Source: Roseicyclus mahoneyensis
GTDB taxonomy: Bacteria; Pseudomonadota; Alphaproteobacteria; Rhodobacterales; Rhodobacteraceae
Reading direction: 5' to 3'
DNA length: 64,000 nt
Assembly: GCF_003148775.1 (NCBI RefSeq)
Contig: NZ_QGGW01000009.1
Location: 62,001 to 126,000 of the forward strand
The notes below the pieces were generated by a model that saw only the letters and a list, made by a program, of their open reading frames with translations, made no database searches and had not been told where the DNA came from. Positions 17,210-26,447 of the stretch are shown here, piece by piece. Every line of letters starts with the position of its first letter. Position 1 is the first letter of the stretch. Both the position numbers and the translations under genes were made by a program.

Positions 17210-18237
17210 GGCAGGGTGTTCCACGCGTCGACGAAGGCGTTGGTATAGACCACCGAAAGATCCGCGATCGGTGCGTCCAGTTCACCGCTGGCCACGAGGT
17301 TGTCATGCCATTCCTGCCAATGCTCGGGCGTGTTGTAGCCCCAGCCCAGCGAAGGATCATGCGGCAGACCCTTGAGCAGCACGGCATCGAGCAGCGCATT
17401 TGCAAAGGCGCGATCCTCGATCTCCTGCGGGTTGGCGGCAGCCAGATGATCGAGGACCACGTCACGGTTGGCCGGGTCGCGGGTGAAGATCGTGGCCCGC
17501 ACCAGCGCGCGGCCAAAGCCTTCGACGATCTCGGGGTTCTCGTTGACGTAGGAGGTCATCGCCGCGTAGCCGTTGCCGAACAGCGTGTCGAACTGCGCCG
17601 GCGTGACGTCCCGCATGGGCATGCCGCGATAGGTGATGATCGCCCGGTCGGCGAGTGAGCCGACATAGGCGACGATATCTCCGCGCTGCAGGCCTGCGGT
17701 AGCCGGTCCGCCATCGCCCACAGGGATGAAGGTGTAATCGGCAGGCTCACTCATCCCGTATGAATTCAGGATCGCACGCGCAAAGCCCACTTCGGCGCCA
17801 TCGGCGGTGCCGACGCCGATGGTCTGTCCGCGCAGGTCCTCGGGCGTCTGGTAGGGGGCATCTTCTTGCACAAGGATGCCGAACGAGCTGCGCGGCAACG
17901 AGTTGTACAGGAACGTTACCTCGACGCCGCGCGCATTGGCGACGATCACGGGGGCGGGACCCGGCCGGCCGAATTGGGCCTGACCCGAGGCCAGTGCCTG
18001 AAGGATCGCGGAGGATCCGTTCACTGCCTGCGCGTCGATCGCAATACCCTCGTCGGCGAAATAACCCTCGCCGATGGCGACGAATACCGGGAACGAGTTG
18101 ATGGCCGAGGGGCTGGGCGACACGTAGGTCACGGTCGTCATGTCCTGGGCCATTGCCGGAACGGCCAGCGCCACGGGCATGAGCCCGAGCGTCGCCGCGA
18201 TAACACCCCTGCGGGTGAGCTGTCCAAAGGTCGTCAT
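17206..18237 (-). CDS. ABC transporter substrate-binding protein (NMT1/SsuA-like)
   Basis: 343 residues. N terminus LTRRGVIAATLGLMPVALA then PAMAQ is a secretion signal; the paired arginines suggest Tat export is possible. The mature part follows the NMT1/THI5-like fold: SAINSFPVFVAIGEGYFADEG, a VNGSSAILQALASGQAQFG segment, and EDLRGQTIGVGTADGA. Start at ATG 18237 has GGGAGGA upstream; an extension to 18294 lacks a signal peptide. First gene of a four-gene operon with ATPase, permease and FAH hydrolase. Ligand unknown. Confidence 0.85.
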   Translation of the reverse strand: MTTFGQLTRRGVIAATLGLMPVALAVPAMAQDMTTVTYVSPSPSAINSFPVFVAIGEGYFADEGIAIDAQAVNGSSAILQALASGQAQFGRPGPAPVIVANARGVEVTFLYNSLPRSSFGILVQEDAPYQTPEDLRGQTIGVGTADGAEVGFARAILNSYGMSEPADYTFIPVGDGGPATAGLQRGDIVAYVGSLADRAIITYRGMPMRDVTPAQFDTLFGNGYAAMTSYVNENPEIVEGFGRALVRATIFTRDPANRDVVLDHLAAANPQEIEDRAFANALLDAVLLKGLPHDPSLGWGYNTPEHWQEWHDNLVASGELDAPIADLSVVYTNAFVDAWNTLP

Positions 18238-18342
18238 GGTGTCTGTCCTCCCTTTTTGTCCGATCAAACCGCATGCGACGTTGTCCCGCCGCATACGGGT
18301 CTTGCCAAGCGGGTCGATACGCGGATTTTGTCAGGCGGGCCG

Positions 18343-19284
18343 TCAGGCCTCGACCGCATCCTTTGCGTATTTTCCGCTGGTTTGCGGGGGCAGCGCGGGC
18401 AGCCCCTTCTGCGTCCGCTCCAGCCGCGTCTCACGCGGCCATGTGCGGTGCAGATCGTCCTTTACCGTGATGCGCAGCTGACCAAGCCCAGAGCATTCCA
18501 GTTCGATCGTGTCGCCGTTCTGGATGCTGCTGAGACCACGGTGGTTCGTGCCGGTTGCCAAGATGTCGCCGGGTTCGAGCGTATGGATCGAGCTTGCCCA
18601 GGAAATGCAGCGCGCGATGTTGTGAGCCATGTCGCTGGTGTTGAAATCCTGCTTCAGCACCCCGTTCACCCGCAACTGGATGGCCATGTCATAGGGGTCG
18701 GCAATCTCGTCGGCGGTCACGATCCAGGGGCCCGTGGGCGCAAAGGTCTCGCGCGATTTGCCTTGGAAGAACACGTTGCGTTCAGGCGGCAGACCACGGG
18801 CGGAGCCGTCCATGAAGTTCATGTAGCCGAAGATATGATCCATCGCTTCGGCCTCCGAGATGTTGGAGGCGCGCTTGCCGATCACCACCGCAACCTCTGC
18901 CTCGCATTCGAAGTTCGAGGCGGGCGCGTCGGGCAAGATCATGGTGTCGCCCGGGCCGATGATGGCGCCCATCACCTTGTGAAAGGCGTTGATCGGCGGC
19001 GGTTCGGGCAAGGTGCCGTCTTCCATGTAATTGGTCGCCATACACACGATGTTGCGCGGGCGCGGCAGGGGCGCCTGGATTTTGACCGAGGACAGGGGCA
19101 CGCCCGTCGCCGCCTTGACGAAGCTCTCGATCTGGGCGCGGTAGGCGTCGAATTGCGCAATCAGCGCGGCCATCAGATCCTCGCGCGACAGGTGCGGCAG
19201 GTCGGTCAACAGGCTGGTCACATCCACCGCCTCGTCGCCGCGCAGTACGAACACGGCGTGGTCGTTTCCGTAGAACAGACGCAT
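18343..19284 (-). CDS. Fumarylacetoacetate hydrolase family protein, long form
   Basis: 313 residues. N-terminal 100 residues form the regulatory domain found in the longer FAH proteins (MRLFYGNDHAVFVLRG onward), then the catalytic domain: RPRNIVCMATNYMEDG, the metal-binding ECEAEVAVVIGKRAS with its acidic residues, GYMNFMDGSARG, KSRETFAPTGPWIV and GDILATGTNHRG. Likely a 2-keto-acid or acylpyruvate hydrolase acting in aromatic or sugar-acid breakdown. Start at ATG 19284 has a GGGGGGA site; the longer frame to 19542 runs through the divergent promoter. It precedes the ABC operon by about 100 bases in the same direction, so the two probably share a substrate pathway. Confidence 0.85.
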   Translation of the reverse strand: MRLFYGNDHAVFVLRGDEAVDVTSLLTDLPHLSREDLMAALIAQFDAYRAQIESFVKAATGVPLSSVKIQAPLPRPRNIVCMATNYMEDGTLPEPPPINAFHKVMGAIIGPGDTMILPDAPASNFECEAEVAVVIGKRASNISEAEAMDHIFGYMNFMDGSARGLPPERNVFFQGKSRETFAPTGPWIVTADEIADPYDMAIQLRVNGVLKQDFNTSDMAHNIARCISWASSIHTLEPGDILATGTNHRGLSSIQNGDTIELECSGLGQLRITVKDDLHRTWPRETRLERTQKGLPALPPQTSGKYAKDAVEA

Positions 19285-19318
19285 CCCATCCCCCCTTTTC
19301 TGATTGGTCGCAACTTTA

Positions 19319-19340
19319 TCGACAATTTCAGGATTGTCGA
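19319..19340. promoter_or_regulatory. Palindromic operator between GntR gene and FAH/ABC operon
   Basis: TCGACAAT (19319-19326) and ATTGTCGA (19333-19340) are perfect inverted 8-bp arms with a 6-base spacer, 35 bases upstream of the FAH start and in the divergent gap with a GntR(FCD) gene. This is the place and symmetry expected of the regulator's binding site. Confidence 0.6.
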
Positions 19341-19500
19341 TTCTCTTGGATCTTGCAATACATTTTCGATGAAAGGTGTCGGGCCAGCCCGACGGATGCC
19401 GTGTAGGGGTATGCTCCGCCCGCTTGCCATGAGGGATCGAATGACTTACCTGCGGCCAGCCGTTGGCGCCCCGACCGCGTCGCCCCCCGGGAAAACCCTC

Positions 19501-20160
19501 ATGTCTGACAAGCTTCAGTCGCTTGGCATATCCGTTTACCATGAAATCCGGCAGGACATCTTGATGGCGCGACTGCCGCCGTCCCAGAAGCTCGGGCTCA
19601 AGTTCCTGTCCGAGCGCTACAATTGCGGTGCCTCACCGATCCGCGAGGCGCTGAACCAGCTGACGGTCGAAGGCTGGGTGGTGCGCATCGACAAGCGCGG
19701 GTTCTTCGTGGCGGACGCATCGCCCGAGGATTTCGCCGACATCTTGCACAACCGCTGTTTCATCGAGGGCGAGGCCCTGCGCAGGTCCATCGCACTGGGC
19801 GGTGCAGCGTGGGAGGAAGAGGTGCTGCTGACCCATTTCCGGATGAGCAATCTCGACCGCCGGGAAGGCGATCCGTCCAGTGCGGATGTCGCGGCATGGG
19901 AAACGGCGCACCGGAATTTTCACAAGGCGCTGATTTCGGCCTGTGGGTCGCGGCTGATGCTGGAAAACTGCGCGCGGCTTTACGACCTCAACATTCGTTA
20001 TCGCGTGCTGGCGCGGCGCAAGTCACACACAAGCCGCCGGGTCTCGGACGAACATGACGAGATCAAGACCCTGACCCTCAGACGCGATGCCGATGGCGCG
20101 GTCGATGCGCTGGTGCGGCATTACCTCGCGACGGGTGACTTCCTGTTTCCGAAAGACTGA
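19501..20160 (+). CDS. GntR-family regulator, FCD subgroup
   Basis: 219 residues. N-terminal winged helix: VYHEIRQDILMARLPPSQKL, then FLSERYNCGASPIREALNQL with the usual g-x-S-x-xREAL recognition helix, wing KRGFFVAD. The C-terminal helical FCD domain carries the conserved metal-binding pattern (AWETAHRNFHKALISACGS, then HDEIKTLTL and VRHYLATGDFLF). Start taken at ATG 19501; an ATG at 19441 with GAGGGA upstream would add 20 residues. It is divergent from the FAH/ABC operon, with a palindrome between, and probably represses it until the transported compound or a breakdown product binds. Confidence 0.87.
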   Translation: MSDKLQSLGISVYHEIRQDILMARLPPSQKLGLKFLSERYNCGASPIREALNQLTVEGWVVRIDKRGFFVADASPEDFADILHNRCFIEGEALRRSIALGGAAWEEEVLLTHFRMSNLDRREGDPSSADVAAWETAHRNFHKALISACGSRLMLENCARLYDLNIRYRVLARRKSHTSRRVSDEHDEIKTLTLRRDADGAVDALVRHYLATGDFLFPKD

Positions 20161-20167
20161 CCCGCGA

Positions 20168-20989
20168 TCAGCCCCGTGATGCGGCATCGCGCGCGGTCAT
20201 GCCTTTCATGATCGCACCCAGCACCCGCACGCGCCCCTGTCGTGGCAGCATCGCAAGCGACCATCCCAAGAGCTTTGCCAATCCGCCCGGCCGTACCGTG
20301 CCGCGTCGCCCCAATGCCGAAAGGGCCGCGCGCGCGACCGTGTCCGGGCTGGCCGACCGACCCATCTGCATGCCCGCGCGCGCGGCGAAACCTGTCCCGA
20401 CCGGACCGGGCGCGACCGACAGGACATCGACGCCGCGCTGGCGCAATTCGGGCGCGATCCCTTCGGCGAAACTCTGCACGAACCCCTTGGTGGCGGCATA
20501 TGTCGCCGACAGGGGCGCGCCGCTGAACCCCACGAGTGAGCTGAACACGATGATCCCGCCGCGCCCCCGATCCGCCATCCGACGCCCCGTGCCATGGACC
20601 AGTTCCACAACCGACCGGCAGTTGAGATCGACCATCCCCGCTTCTTGCGCGAGGTCTTGCTGCAAGAAGGTCCCGATCGACCCATAGCCCGCTGCCGCCA
20701 CCACCAGCCCGATCTGCGCGGTTTCGGGGCGCGTCAGCAGGTCGCTGACCGCACCCGCTTGCGACAGGTCCAGCGCCACCACCGTGACGCGGACGCCGAA
20801 GCGTTCGCCCAGATCCAGCGCCAGATCCTGCAAGGCAGCCTCTCGGCGCGCGACAAGGATCAGGTCGAACCCCTGTTCCGCAAGGCGGCCGGCAAAGGCC
20901 CGCCCGATGCCGTCGCTGGCCCCGGTGATCAGGGCGGCGGGGCCGAAACGGGCTTTCAGGGCGCTGTCCTGGCCGGGGGTCATGCTCAT
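20168..20989 (-). CDS. Short-chain dehydrogenase/reductase
   Basis: 273 residues, classical SDR. NAD(P) motif TGASDGIGRAFA (T-G-x3-G-x-G), AAAGYG as the NNAG equivalent, catalytic Ser in VFSSLVGF and the Y-x3-K pair in YAATKGFVQSFAEG. Start at ATG 20989 has an AGGA site 8 bases upstream. It follows the RND pump gene by 28 bases in the same direction, so it may be co-transcribed with the efflux operon; the substrate is not evident. Confidence 0.85.
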   Translation of the reverse strand: MSMTPGQDSALKARFGPAALITGASDGIGRAFAGRLAEQGFDLILVARREAALQDLALDLGERFGVRVTVVALDLSQAGAVSDLLTRPETAQIGLVVAAAGYGSIGTFLQQDLAQEAGMVDLNCRSVVELVHGTGRRMADRGRGGIIVFSSLVGFSGAPLSATYAATKGFVQSFAEGIAPELRQRGVDVLSVAPGPVGTGFAARAGMQMGRSASPDTVARAALSALGRRGTVRPGGLAKLLGWSLAMLPRQGRVRVLGAIMKGMTARDAASRG

Positions 20990-21017
20990 CTGGTCGTCCT
21001 TTTCATGGCGTTTCATC

Positions 21018-24000
21018 TCATGCCCCGGCCAACCGGGACGGCATCGCGTCGATATCTGATGCGTCAGCGCGAACGCTCGCCGGCCGTGGTCGCGACAGCG
21101 TCAGCGCGAACATCTGCGGGGTGAAGGCAAAGGCCAGCGTGACCGACAGCGCCACGCCACCCGCCACCGCCATCGCAAAGGGCGGCCAGAACCCGCCGCC
21201 GCCAAGGATCAGGGGCAGGAAGCCGCCAACCGTAGTGATGGTTGTCGAGGTGATGTGCCGGGCCGATCCCGCCACCACATCGACCATCGCCGCGCGGTCG
21301 CCCTTTGCCGCGCGCGCGTCCGCCTGAAGGCCGGACAGCACGATGAGCGCCGCGTTGATCGACACCCCGATGGAGCCGATCACGCCGATGATCGCGTTGA
21401 TCCCGAACGGATAGTCAAAGACCGCCAGAGCCAGCATCGACATCCCCGCCGAAAGGCCCGCGACGGCAAAGGCGATCCCCGTCAGGCGGAAGGAATTGAA
21501 GGTCATGACCACGACCGCGATCGACAGGGTTATGAGCAGGCCGAGTGGCGCGATCAGGGCCTGCACAGTGCTGTTGCGCGCATCGCTGTCGCCGCCGGTT
21601 TCCAACCTGATGCCTGCGGGCGGGCTGTAGCCCTCGGCGTCCAGCAGCGCCATCGCCTCGGCCAGCGCGACGGCGGGCAGGACGCCGGGCATGAGGAAGG
21701 CCTGAACTGTGTTGACCCGTTCGCCATTGCGACGCGTGATCGTGCTTTCCGAAGGTTCCAACCGCAAGCTGCCCAGCGTGGATAGCGGCACGGCGGGATA
21801 GCCGCCCGCAGCCGCTACCTGTGCGGCGCCGGGCGGCAGGATCGGCATGTCGCCGATGGCCACCGGGTCGCCGCGCAGGCCGGCACCCAGCCTGACACGC
21901 ACCGGCAATTCCTCGGTCCCTTCCAGCAGCGAACCGCCGGTGACGCCCTCAAGCCCGGCCTCCATCTGGCGGGCGATCTGGCCAAGGTCGAGACCCAGAA
22001 GCCGCGCGCGGGCCTCGTCGACCTGAAGCGTCAGCTTGGGCGTTCCGCCCGCGACGCCTGTGCGCACCATGGCCACGGTCGACACTTCGGCCAACCGCGC
22101 CCGCAGATCGTCGCCCGCCAGCCGCAGCGCGTCGATGTCCTGGCCCACCAGCCGCAATTCCACCGGCGCATTGACGGGCGGGCCTTGGGTCAGACCCCGG
22201 ATGACGAACCGCGCTTGTGGATAGGCAGCCGGCAGATCGGCCTGAAGCGTGCCCAGCAAGGCTTCCGTCGCGGCGGGCGATGCGGTGCGGATCAACGCCT
22301 GCGCGAAAGCCGGGGCCTGATCGCGGTCGCCAATCATGTTGTAGTAGAAGGCGGGGGCGGATCGCCCCACCACCCAGGCCACGTCGAGGATGTCGCCTTC
22401 GACCGCCAGCCGCGCATCGACGACGCGCACCACGCGCAGCGTCTCGGACAGGCCGGTGCCTTGGGGCAGGTCAAGCTCGATATGGAACTGGTCGCGGTCG
22501 ACCCCGGGAAAGAATTGCGGCGTCAGGCCGGGCAGCGCCAGGAAGCCGATCAAGGGCATCACCAGCGCCAGCGCCACCGTCCGCACGGGATTGCGCATGG
22601 ACAGGTCAAGCACGGCGCGGAAGCCGCGCAACAAGACGCCCTCGCGGGGCGGTGTGCCATCACCCGGGCGGAGCCAGCGACCGGCCAGCGCAGGCGTGAT
22701 CGTGACCGCGACAATCAGCGACCACGCCAGCATGACGATGACCGAGATGGCGATGGAGCCCACAAAATCCCCCGCCGGGCCCGGCAACAGCAGCAGTGGC
22801 AGGAAAGACAGGATCGTGGTGATGGTCGAGGCCACCAGCGGCATGGTCAGCCGTCGCACCGACCCCGCCACGGCCTCCAGCCGCGTCAGCCCCGCGCGCA
22901 GCCGCTTGCCGACCTCGTCGGTCATCACGATGGCCGCATCGACCAGCAGGCCCAGCGCCACGATCAGGCCGGTCACGCTCATCTGGTGGATCGGCACGGC
23001 CAGCACGTTGAGCGTGGCGACCGAGGCCAGCGTGACCACCGGCAGAACCATCGCCACGATCAGCGCCGACCGCGCGCCGAGCGTGACGAACAAAACCGCC
23101 ACCACCAGCGCGACGCCGATGGCCATGTTCAATCCCACCTCAGCCAACCGGTCGGACGTGTAGCGGCTCTGGTCAAAGACCGTCTCGACAGACAGGCCCC
23201 AGGGCAGCGCCTCGGACTGATCCGCCACCGCTGCGCGGATGTCGGCCATCCAGCGATCGACCTGCAACCCCTCGCTCAGCTTGGCGGAAATCAGGATCGC
23301 GGGTCGGCCCTGATGCAGCGCCGCCTCGGCCAGCGGCAGGCGCGGGCCGCGCGTGATCTGGGCGACATCGCCCAATAGCGTCACGCGGCCCGCCGCATCC
23401 TCGCGCAGCACGACGGCGCGCAGGCGGTCGAGCGAGGTGATCTCGCCGGTCAGATCCAGCACCAGATCGGTCTCGTCGCCCCGCAGCCGGCCCGCCTGCA
23501 CCTTGGCATCGGCCGCGCCGATGGCGGCCGAGGCCTCATCGGCGGTCAGGCCAAGGGCTGCGGCCGCGTCTGGGTCGAGCGTCACCAGAACCTCTTCGTC
23601 GGGAGCCCCGTGCAGATCGACAAGGCTGGTGCCGGGCACCCGGCGCAACCGGTCGGCCAGCGCCTCGGCCTCGCGGGCGGCGCGGGTCAGGCTGAAGCCA
23701 TCGGGCATCGCCAGAGCGAAGATCGCGGCATAGCCCCCTGCCCCGTCGCTGTCGAATTCGGGGGGCAGCACACCGGGCGGAAACTCGCTTTGGGCATCGG
23801 CCACCGCATCGCGGACCTGCGCCCAGATCTGTTCGATGGTGTCGGGGTCAATCGTCTCGATCAGTTCGACCGAAATGACCGAAATGCCGGTCGAGGAGGT
23901 GGACTCGACCGTGTCGATCTCGGGGATGGTGCGCAGTTCCGTCTCGATCTTGGCGGTCACCAGCGCCTCGACGCGGGCGGGATCGGCGCCGGGAAAGACG

Positions 24001-24149
24001 GTGGTGATCGTGGCGAAGATATTGGTGATGGTCGGATCTTCCTGCCGCCCGATCGACACCAAAGCCGAGACACCGGCCGACAAGATGACCAGAAGCGCCA
24101 GCATAACCAGACGCGGCTGGCGAAAGAACACGGTATCGAGGCCGGTCAT
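21018..24149 (-). CDS. RND-family efflux pump, inner-membrane transporter
   Basis: 1043 residues with the AcrB/MexB-type plan: one N-terminal membrane segment, a large periplasmic loop, a block of membrane segments from about residue 335, a second periplasmic loop and a final block. Early motif SIGRQEDPTI and the TM4 region GLLVDAAIVMTDEVGKRL (with the proton-relay acidic residues) are characteristic; INAALIVLSGLQ corresponds to the second half. It belongs to the single-permease group of HAE-1-like pumps that expel drugs, solvents or metabolites through a trimer. No outer-membrane factor is encoded beside it. The start overlaps the adaptor stop (ATGA). Confidence 0.9.
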   Translation of the reverse strand: MTGLDTVFFRQPRLVMLALLVILSAGVSALVSIGRQEDPTITNIFATITTVFPGADPARVEALVTAKIETELRTIPEIDTVESTSSTGISVISVELIETIDPDTIEQIWAQVRDAVADAQSEFPPGVLPPEFDSDGAGGYAAIFALAMPDGFSLTRAAREAEALADRLRRVPGTSLVDLHGAPDEEVLVTLDPDAAAALGLTADEASAAIGAADAKVQAGRLRGDETDLVLDLTGEITSLDRLRAVVLREDAAGRVTLLGDVAQITRGPRLPLAEAALHQGRPAILISAKLSEGLQVDRWMADIRAAVADQSEALPWGLSVETVFDQSRYTSDRLAEVGLNMAIGVALVVAVLFVTLGARSALIVAMVLPVVTLASVATLNVLAVPIHQMSVTGLIVALGLLVDAAIVMTDEVGKRLRAGLTRLEAVAGSVRRLTMPLVASTITTILSFLPLLLLPGPAGDFVGSIAISVIVMLAWSLIVAVTITPALAGRWLRPGDGTPPREGVLLRGFRAVLDLSMRNPVRTVALALVMPLIGFLALPGLTPQFFPGVDRDQFHIELDLPQGTGLSETLRVVRVVDARLAVEGDILDVAWVVGRSAPAFYYNMIGDRDQAPAFAQALIRTASPAATEALLGTLQADLPAAYPQARFVIRGLTQGPPVNAPVELRLVGQDIDALRLAGDDLRARLAEVSTVAMVRTGVAGGTPKLTLQVDEARARLLGLDLGQIARQMEAGLEGVTGGSLLEGTEELPVRVRLGAGLRGDPVAIGDMPILPPGAAQVAAAGGYPAVPLSTLGSLRLEPSESTITRRNGERVNTVQAFLMPGVLPAVALAEAMALLDAEGYSPPAGIRLETGGDSDARNSTVQALIAPLGLLITLSIAVVVMTFNSFRLTGIAFAVAGLSAGMSMLALAVFDYPFGINAIIGVIGSIGVSINAALIVLSGLQADARAAKGDRAAMVDVVAGSARHITSTTITTVGGFLPLILGGGGFWPPFAMAVAGGVALSVTLAFAFTPQMFALTLSRPRPASVRADASDIDAMPSRLAGA

Positions 24150-25291
24150 CGCGCCGCACCCACAGCCAGCGCGGCCAGAACCAGTTGGCCCGAGGCCACG
24201 CGATCGGGCGATTCGGCCACGATGCGCGCGCCGGGGGGCAACTGACCGCGCAGGTAGACGCGCGCGCCCTCGGTATGGATCACCTCGACGGCTGCGGGCA
24301 CCGTGCGGTCGCCCTGCGGCGTCTGCTCCAGCGCCATCACCGACCAGCTGCCCCGCACGCCTTCGCGCAGGCCCGAAAGCGGCGCCCAGAACCCCGGTTC
24401 TTCTACCCTTTGTTCGAGGATGAGGGCGACCGTGTTGCCCAGCACGGCTTCGGGTCTTGACGGCAAGGTCAGCACGACCGCCCGGCTACGGGTGGCGGGG
24501 TCCAGATCCGGGCGGATCTGGCGGATGGTGGCGGCCTGAACGCTTCCGCCCAGATCAACCATGACCGCATCGCCCACGGAAAGACCCGCCGCCAGATCGG
24601 GCGGCAACCCGATCCGCGCCCGCGCGGGCGCGGCATCAAACAGCACCAGCACCCTCTCGCCGGGGGCCACCGTCTGGCCAGGATCGGCCAGCCGCGCGCC
24701 CACGCGGGCGGCGAAGGGCGCGGTCAGGACCGACTGGTCGAGCCGCACATCCACGCCCGCGATACGCGCCCGGATCGCGGCCATGCCCGCCTCGGCCCGC
24801 TGAAGGGCAAGTCGCGCATCATCTTGCGCCGCGACCGACCGGACGCCGCGTTCGGTCAGGGCATCGCTCCGCGCAAGCGTCAGGCGGGCCAGTTCCGCAT
24901 CGGCGGCCAGCGCGGCAAGGTCCGCCTCCAGCGCCGCGCGTTCGGGGATCAGGATGCTGGTGTCGAGCAGCGCCAGAACCTGCCCTTCGGCGACCAGATC
25001 GCCCTCTTCTACCAAAACCTGCCTCACGCGACCGCCCGGCTCGAACCCAAGATCGGTCCGCGCCGCGGCTTCGATCTGGCCAGTGAAGCGGCGGGTGACG
25101 GTGTAGCCAGCCGACATCTCGACCGCCATCGCGGCGACAGGCACGGGCGCGGGGGCAACATGCGAGACCGGGGCGGCTGATCCCGCGATCAGACCTGCGC
25201 CACCCGCCACAGCCCCGACCGACACGGCCACAACGGCAAGCGTCGCCAGCCCCTGCCCCAGCTTGCGCAGCCCGGACACGCCCCGCGCCAT
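24146..25291 (-). CDS. RND efflux periplasmic adaptor (HlyD/AcrA family)
   Basis: 381 residues. One N-terminal hydrophobic segment (LATLAVVAVSVGAVAGGAGLI region) anchors or exports it; the mature part has the lipoyl halves (FTGQIEAAARTDLGFEPGG and VLTAPFAARVGARLADPGQ), a coiled-coil hairpin between residues 115 and 180, and a beta-barrel domain. It bridges the pump to an outer-membrane channel. Start at ATG 25291 overlaps the stop of the small upstream gene (ATGA), so the three are tightly coupled. Confidence 0.88.
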   Translation of the reverse strand: MARGVSGLRKLGQGLATLAVVAVSVGAVAGGAGLIAGSAAPVSHVAPAPVPVAAMAVEMSAGYTVTRRFTGQIEAAARTDLGFEPGGRVRQVLVEEGDLVAEGQVLALLDTSILIPERAALEADLAALAADAELARLTLARSDALTERGVRSVAAQDDARLALQRAEAGMAAIRARIAGVDVRLDQSVLTAPFAARVGARLADPGQTVAPGERVLVLFDAAPARARIGLPPDLAAGLSVGDAVMVDLGGSVQAATIRQIRPDLDPATRSRAVVLTLPSRPEAVLGNTVALILEQRVEEPGFWAPLSGLREGVRGSWSVMALEQTPQGDRTVPAAVEVIHTEGARVYLRGQLPPGARIVAESPDRVASGQLVLAALAVGAAR

Positions 25292-25641
25292 CAGACGGCC
25301 CGCCCCTTGGCCTGCAATATCGTGGGCACATTGTTCCAGTCCGGGGCCTGATCGGCCGCATAGCCCGCCACCCAACCGGTTGCGATGCGCCGAAACAGCC
25401 GCATGGCCCGCAGATGCGCCCCGGAACGCAGGTAGGCCAGCATCGCGTCGCGGTCGTGCCAGACCGAGACCGTGTGGTGCACCCCGGCGATGATGCGCGC
25501 CTGTGCCGAAAGGTTTCCTTCGGCCGCTCTGGCCTGCGCCATCGACCTGACGGCGTGCCACCAGAAGATCGGCGCAAGCCCCGGGTGACGCAGCCGCAGC
25601 CCGGTGATCGATACATGGAAACTGCCCGCTGGCATGGACAT
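25291..25641 (-). CDS. Small protein resembling DUF3291 / ABM-type dimeric alpha-beta barrels
   Basis: 116 residues, no signal peptide. SFHVSITGLRLRHPGLAPIFWWHAVRS, read in two parts, followed by GVHHTVSVWHDRDAMLAYLRSG and HLRAMR suggests the ferredoxin-like fold of antibiotic-monooxygenase or DUF3291 proteins (strand-helix with HTVSVW central strand). No catalytic residue can be assigned. First gene of the efflux operon, divergent from the TetR gene; possibly a sensor or modifier of the exported compound. GAGGAC precedes the ATG. Confidence 0.65.
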   Translation of the reverse strand: MSMPAGSFHVSITGLRLRHPGLAPIFWWHAVRSMAQARAAEGNLSAQARIIAGVHHTVSVWHDRDAMLAYLRSGAHLRAMRLFRRIATGWVAGYAADQAPDWNNVPTILQAKGRAV

Positions 25642-25751
25642 GTCCTCGTGGTTTCGACGCGGCATGGCACAGGCCATCGCCCGGGCGGGGCGTTGGCGGA
25701 TAGCTTGCCGTCCGCGGTCTTGTGGGGTTTCATCAGGCTTCTGGAGCTGAT

Positions 25752-25770
25752 AAGTAAGTGATGCTAACTT
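25752..25770. promoter_or_regulatory. TetR operator copy 1
   Basis: AAGTAAG-TGATG-CTAACTT is a 19-base imperfect palindrome in the divergent gap between the efflux operon and tetR. It shares AAGTAAGTG-xx-GCT-x-AC with a second copy 32 bases on. Confidence 0.6.
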
Positions 25771-25783
25771 CGAGTCAAGCAAA

Positions 25784-25802
25784 AAGTAAGTGCCGCTTAC
25801 AC
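25784..25802. promoter_or_regulatory. TetR operator copy 2
   Basis: AAGTAAG-TGCCG-CTTACAC contains inverted GTAAG and CTTAC arms around five bases. It is 32 bases (three helical turns) from copy 1 and 12 bases before the tetR start, suitable for autorepression and control of the pump operon. Confidence 0.6.
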
Positions 25803-25813
25803 TGGAGCATGAG

Positions 25814-26428
25814 ATGTCCAAGTCACCGCAGGCACAGACACGGCCCGGCTATCATCACGGCGACCTTCGCGCGCAATTGATCGCGGCGGTGCGCGATCTG
25901 GTGGAGACCCATGGCCCCGAAGGCTTTTCCGTGGCCGAGGCGGCGCGGCGGGCGGGTGTCAGTTCAGCCGCCCCCTACAAGCATTTCAAGGACCGCCCGG
26001 AACTGCTTCGTGCTGTCGTCAGCGAGGCGATGGACCGCCTGCACGCGGCCATGGCGCGCGGAGCGGCGGCGCATGCGCCCGGCTCGCTCGAGGCCATCGC
26101 GGCGATCGGCATGGCCTATGTCGATTTCGCACGCGGCGAACCCGGTGTCTTTCGGCTCGTGTTCGGCCTCACTGAAGGGCATGAAGAGGACGCCGAGTTG
26201 ATCGAAAAGGGCGAAAGCTGCCTTGGCGTCGTGGTGCAAGCGGTCGCGGTCCGGATGGGGCTTGCCCCCGATCACGCTACGGTCGCGCGCAAGGCCTACA
26301 TGCTGTGGGCCTTTGTCCATGGTCATTCCTTCCTGACCATCGACATGAAGAACAAGGACATGGGCACCGATACCGATGACTGGACCTATCTGCTGGAGAT
26401 CAGCCGCGCTGTTCTCGGGCCCGGCTGA
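25814..26428 (+). CDS. TetR/AcrR-family regulator of the efflux operon
   Basis: 204 residues. The N terminus carries the PGYHHGDLR motif followed by the TetR helix-turn-helix FSVAEAARRAGVSSAAPYKHF. The C-terminal half fits the WHG-type ligand-binding domain (AYVDFARGEPGVFRLVFG, ARKAYMLWAFVHGHSFLT). Start at ATG 25814 has GGAG 8 bases upstream. Divergent from the adaptor/pump operon with two operator-like palindromes between, so it most likely represses the pump and itself. Confidence 0.88.
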   Translation: MSKSPQAQTRPGYHHGDLRAQLIAAVRDLVETHGPEGFSVAEAARRAGVSSAAPYKHFKDRPELLRAVVSEAMDRLHAAMARGAAAHAPGSLEAIAAIGMAYVDFARGEPGVFRLVFGLTEGHEEDAELIEKGESCLGVVVQAVAVRMGLAPDHATVARKAYMLWAFVHGHSFLTIDMKNKDMGTDTDDWTYLLEISRAVLGPG

Positions 26429-26447
26429 CAGGTGCGGCGTGGCCGGG

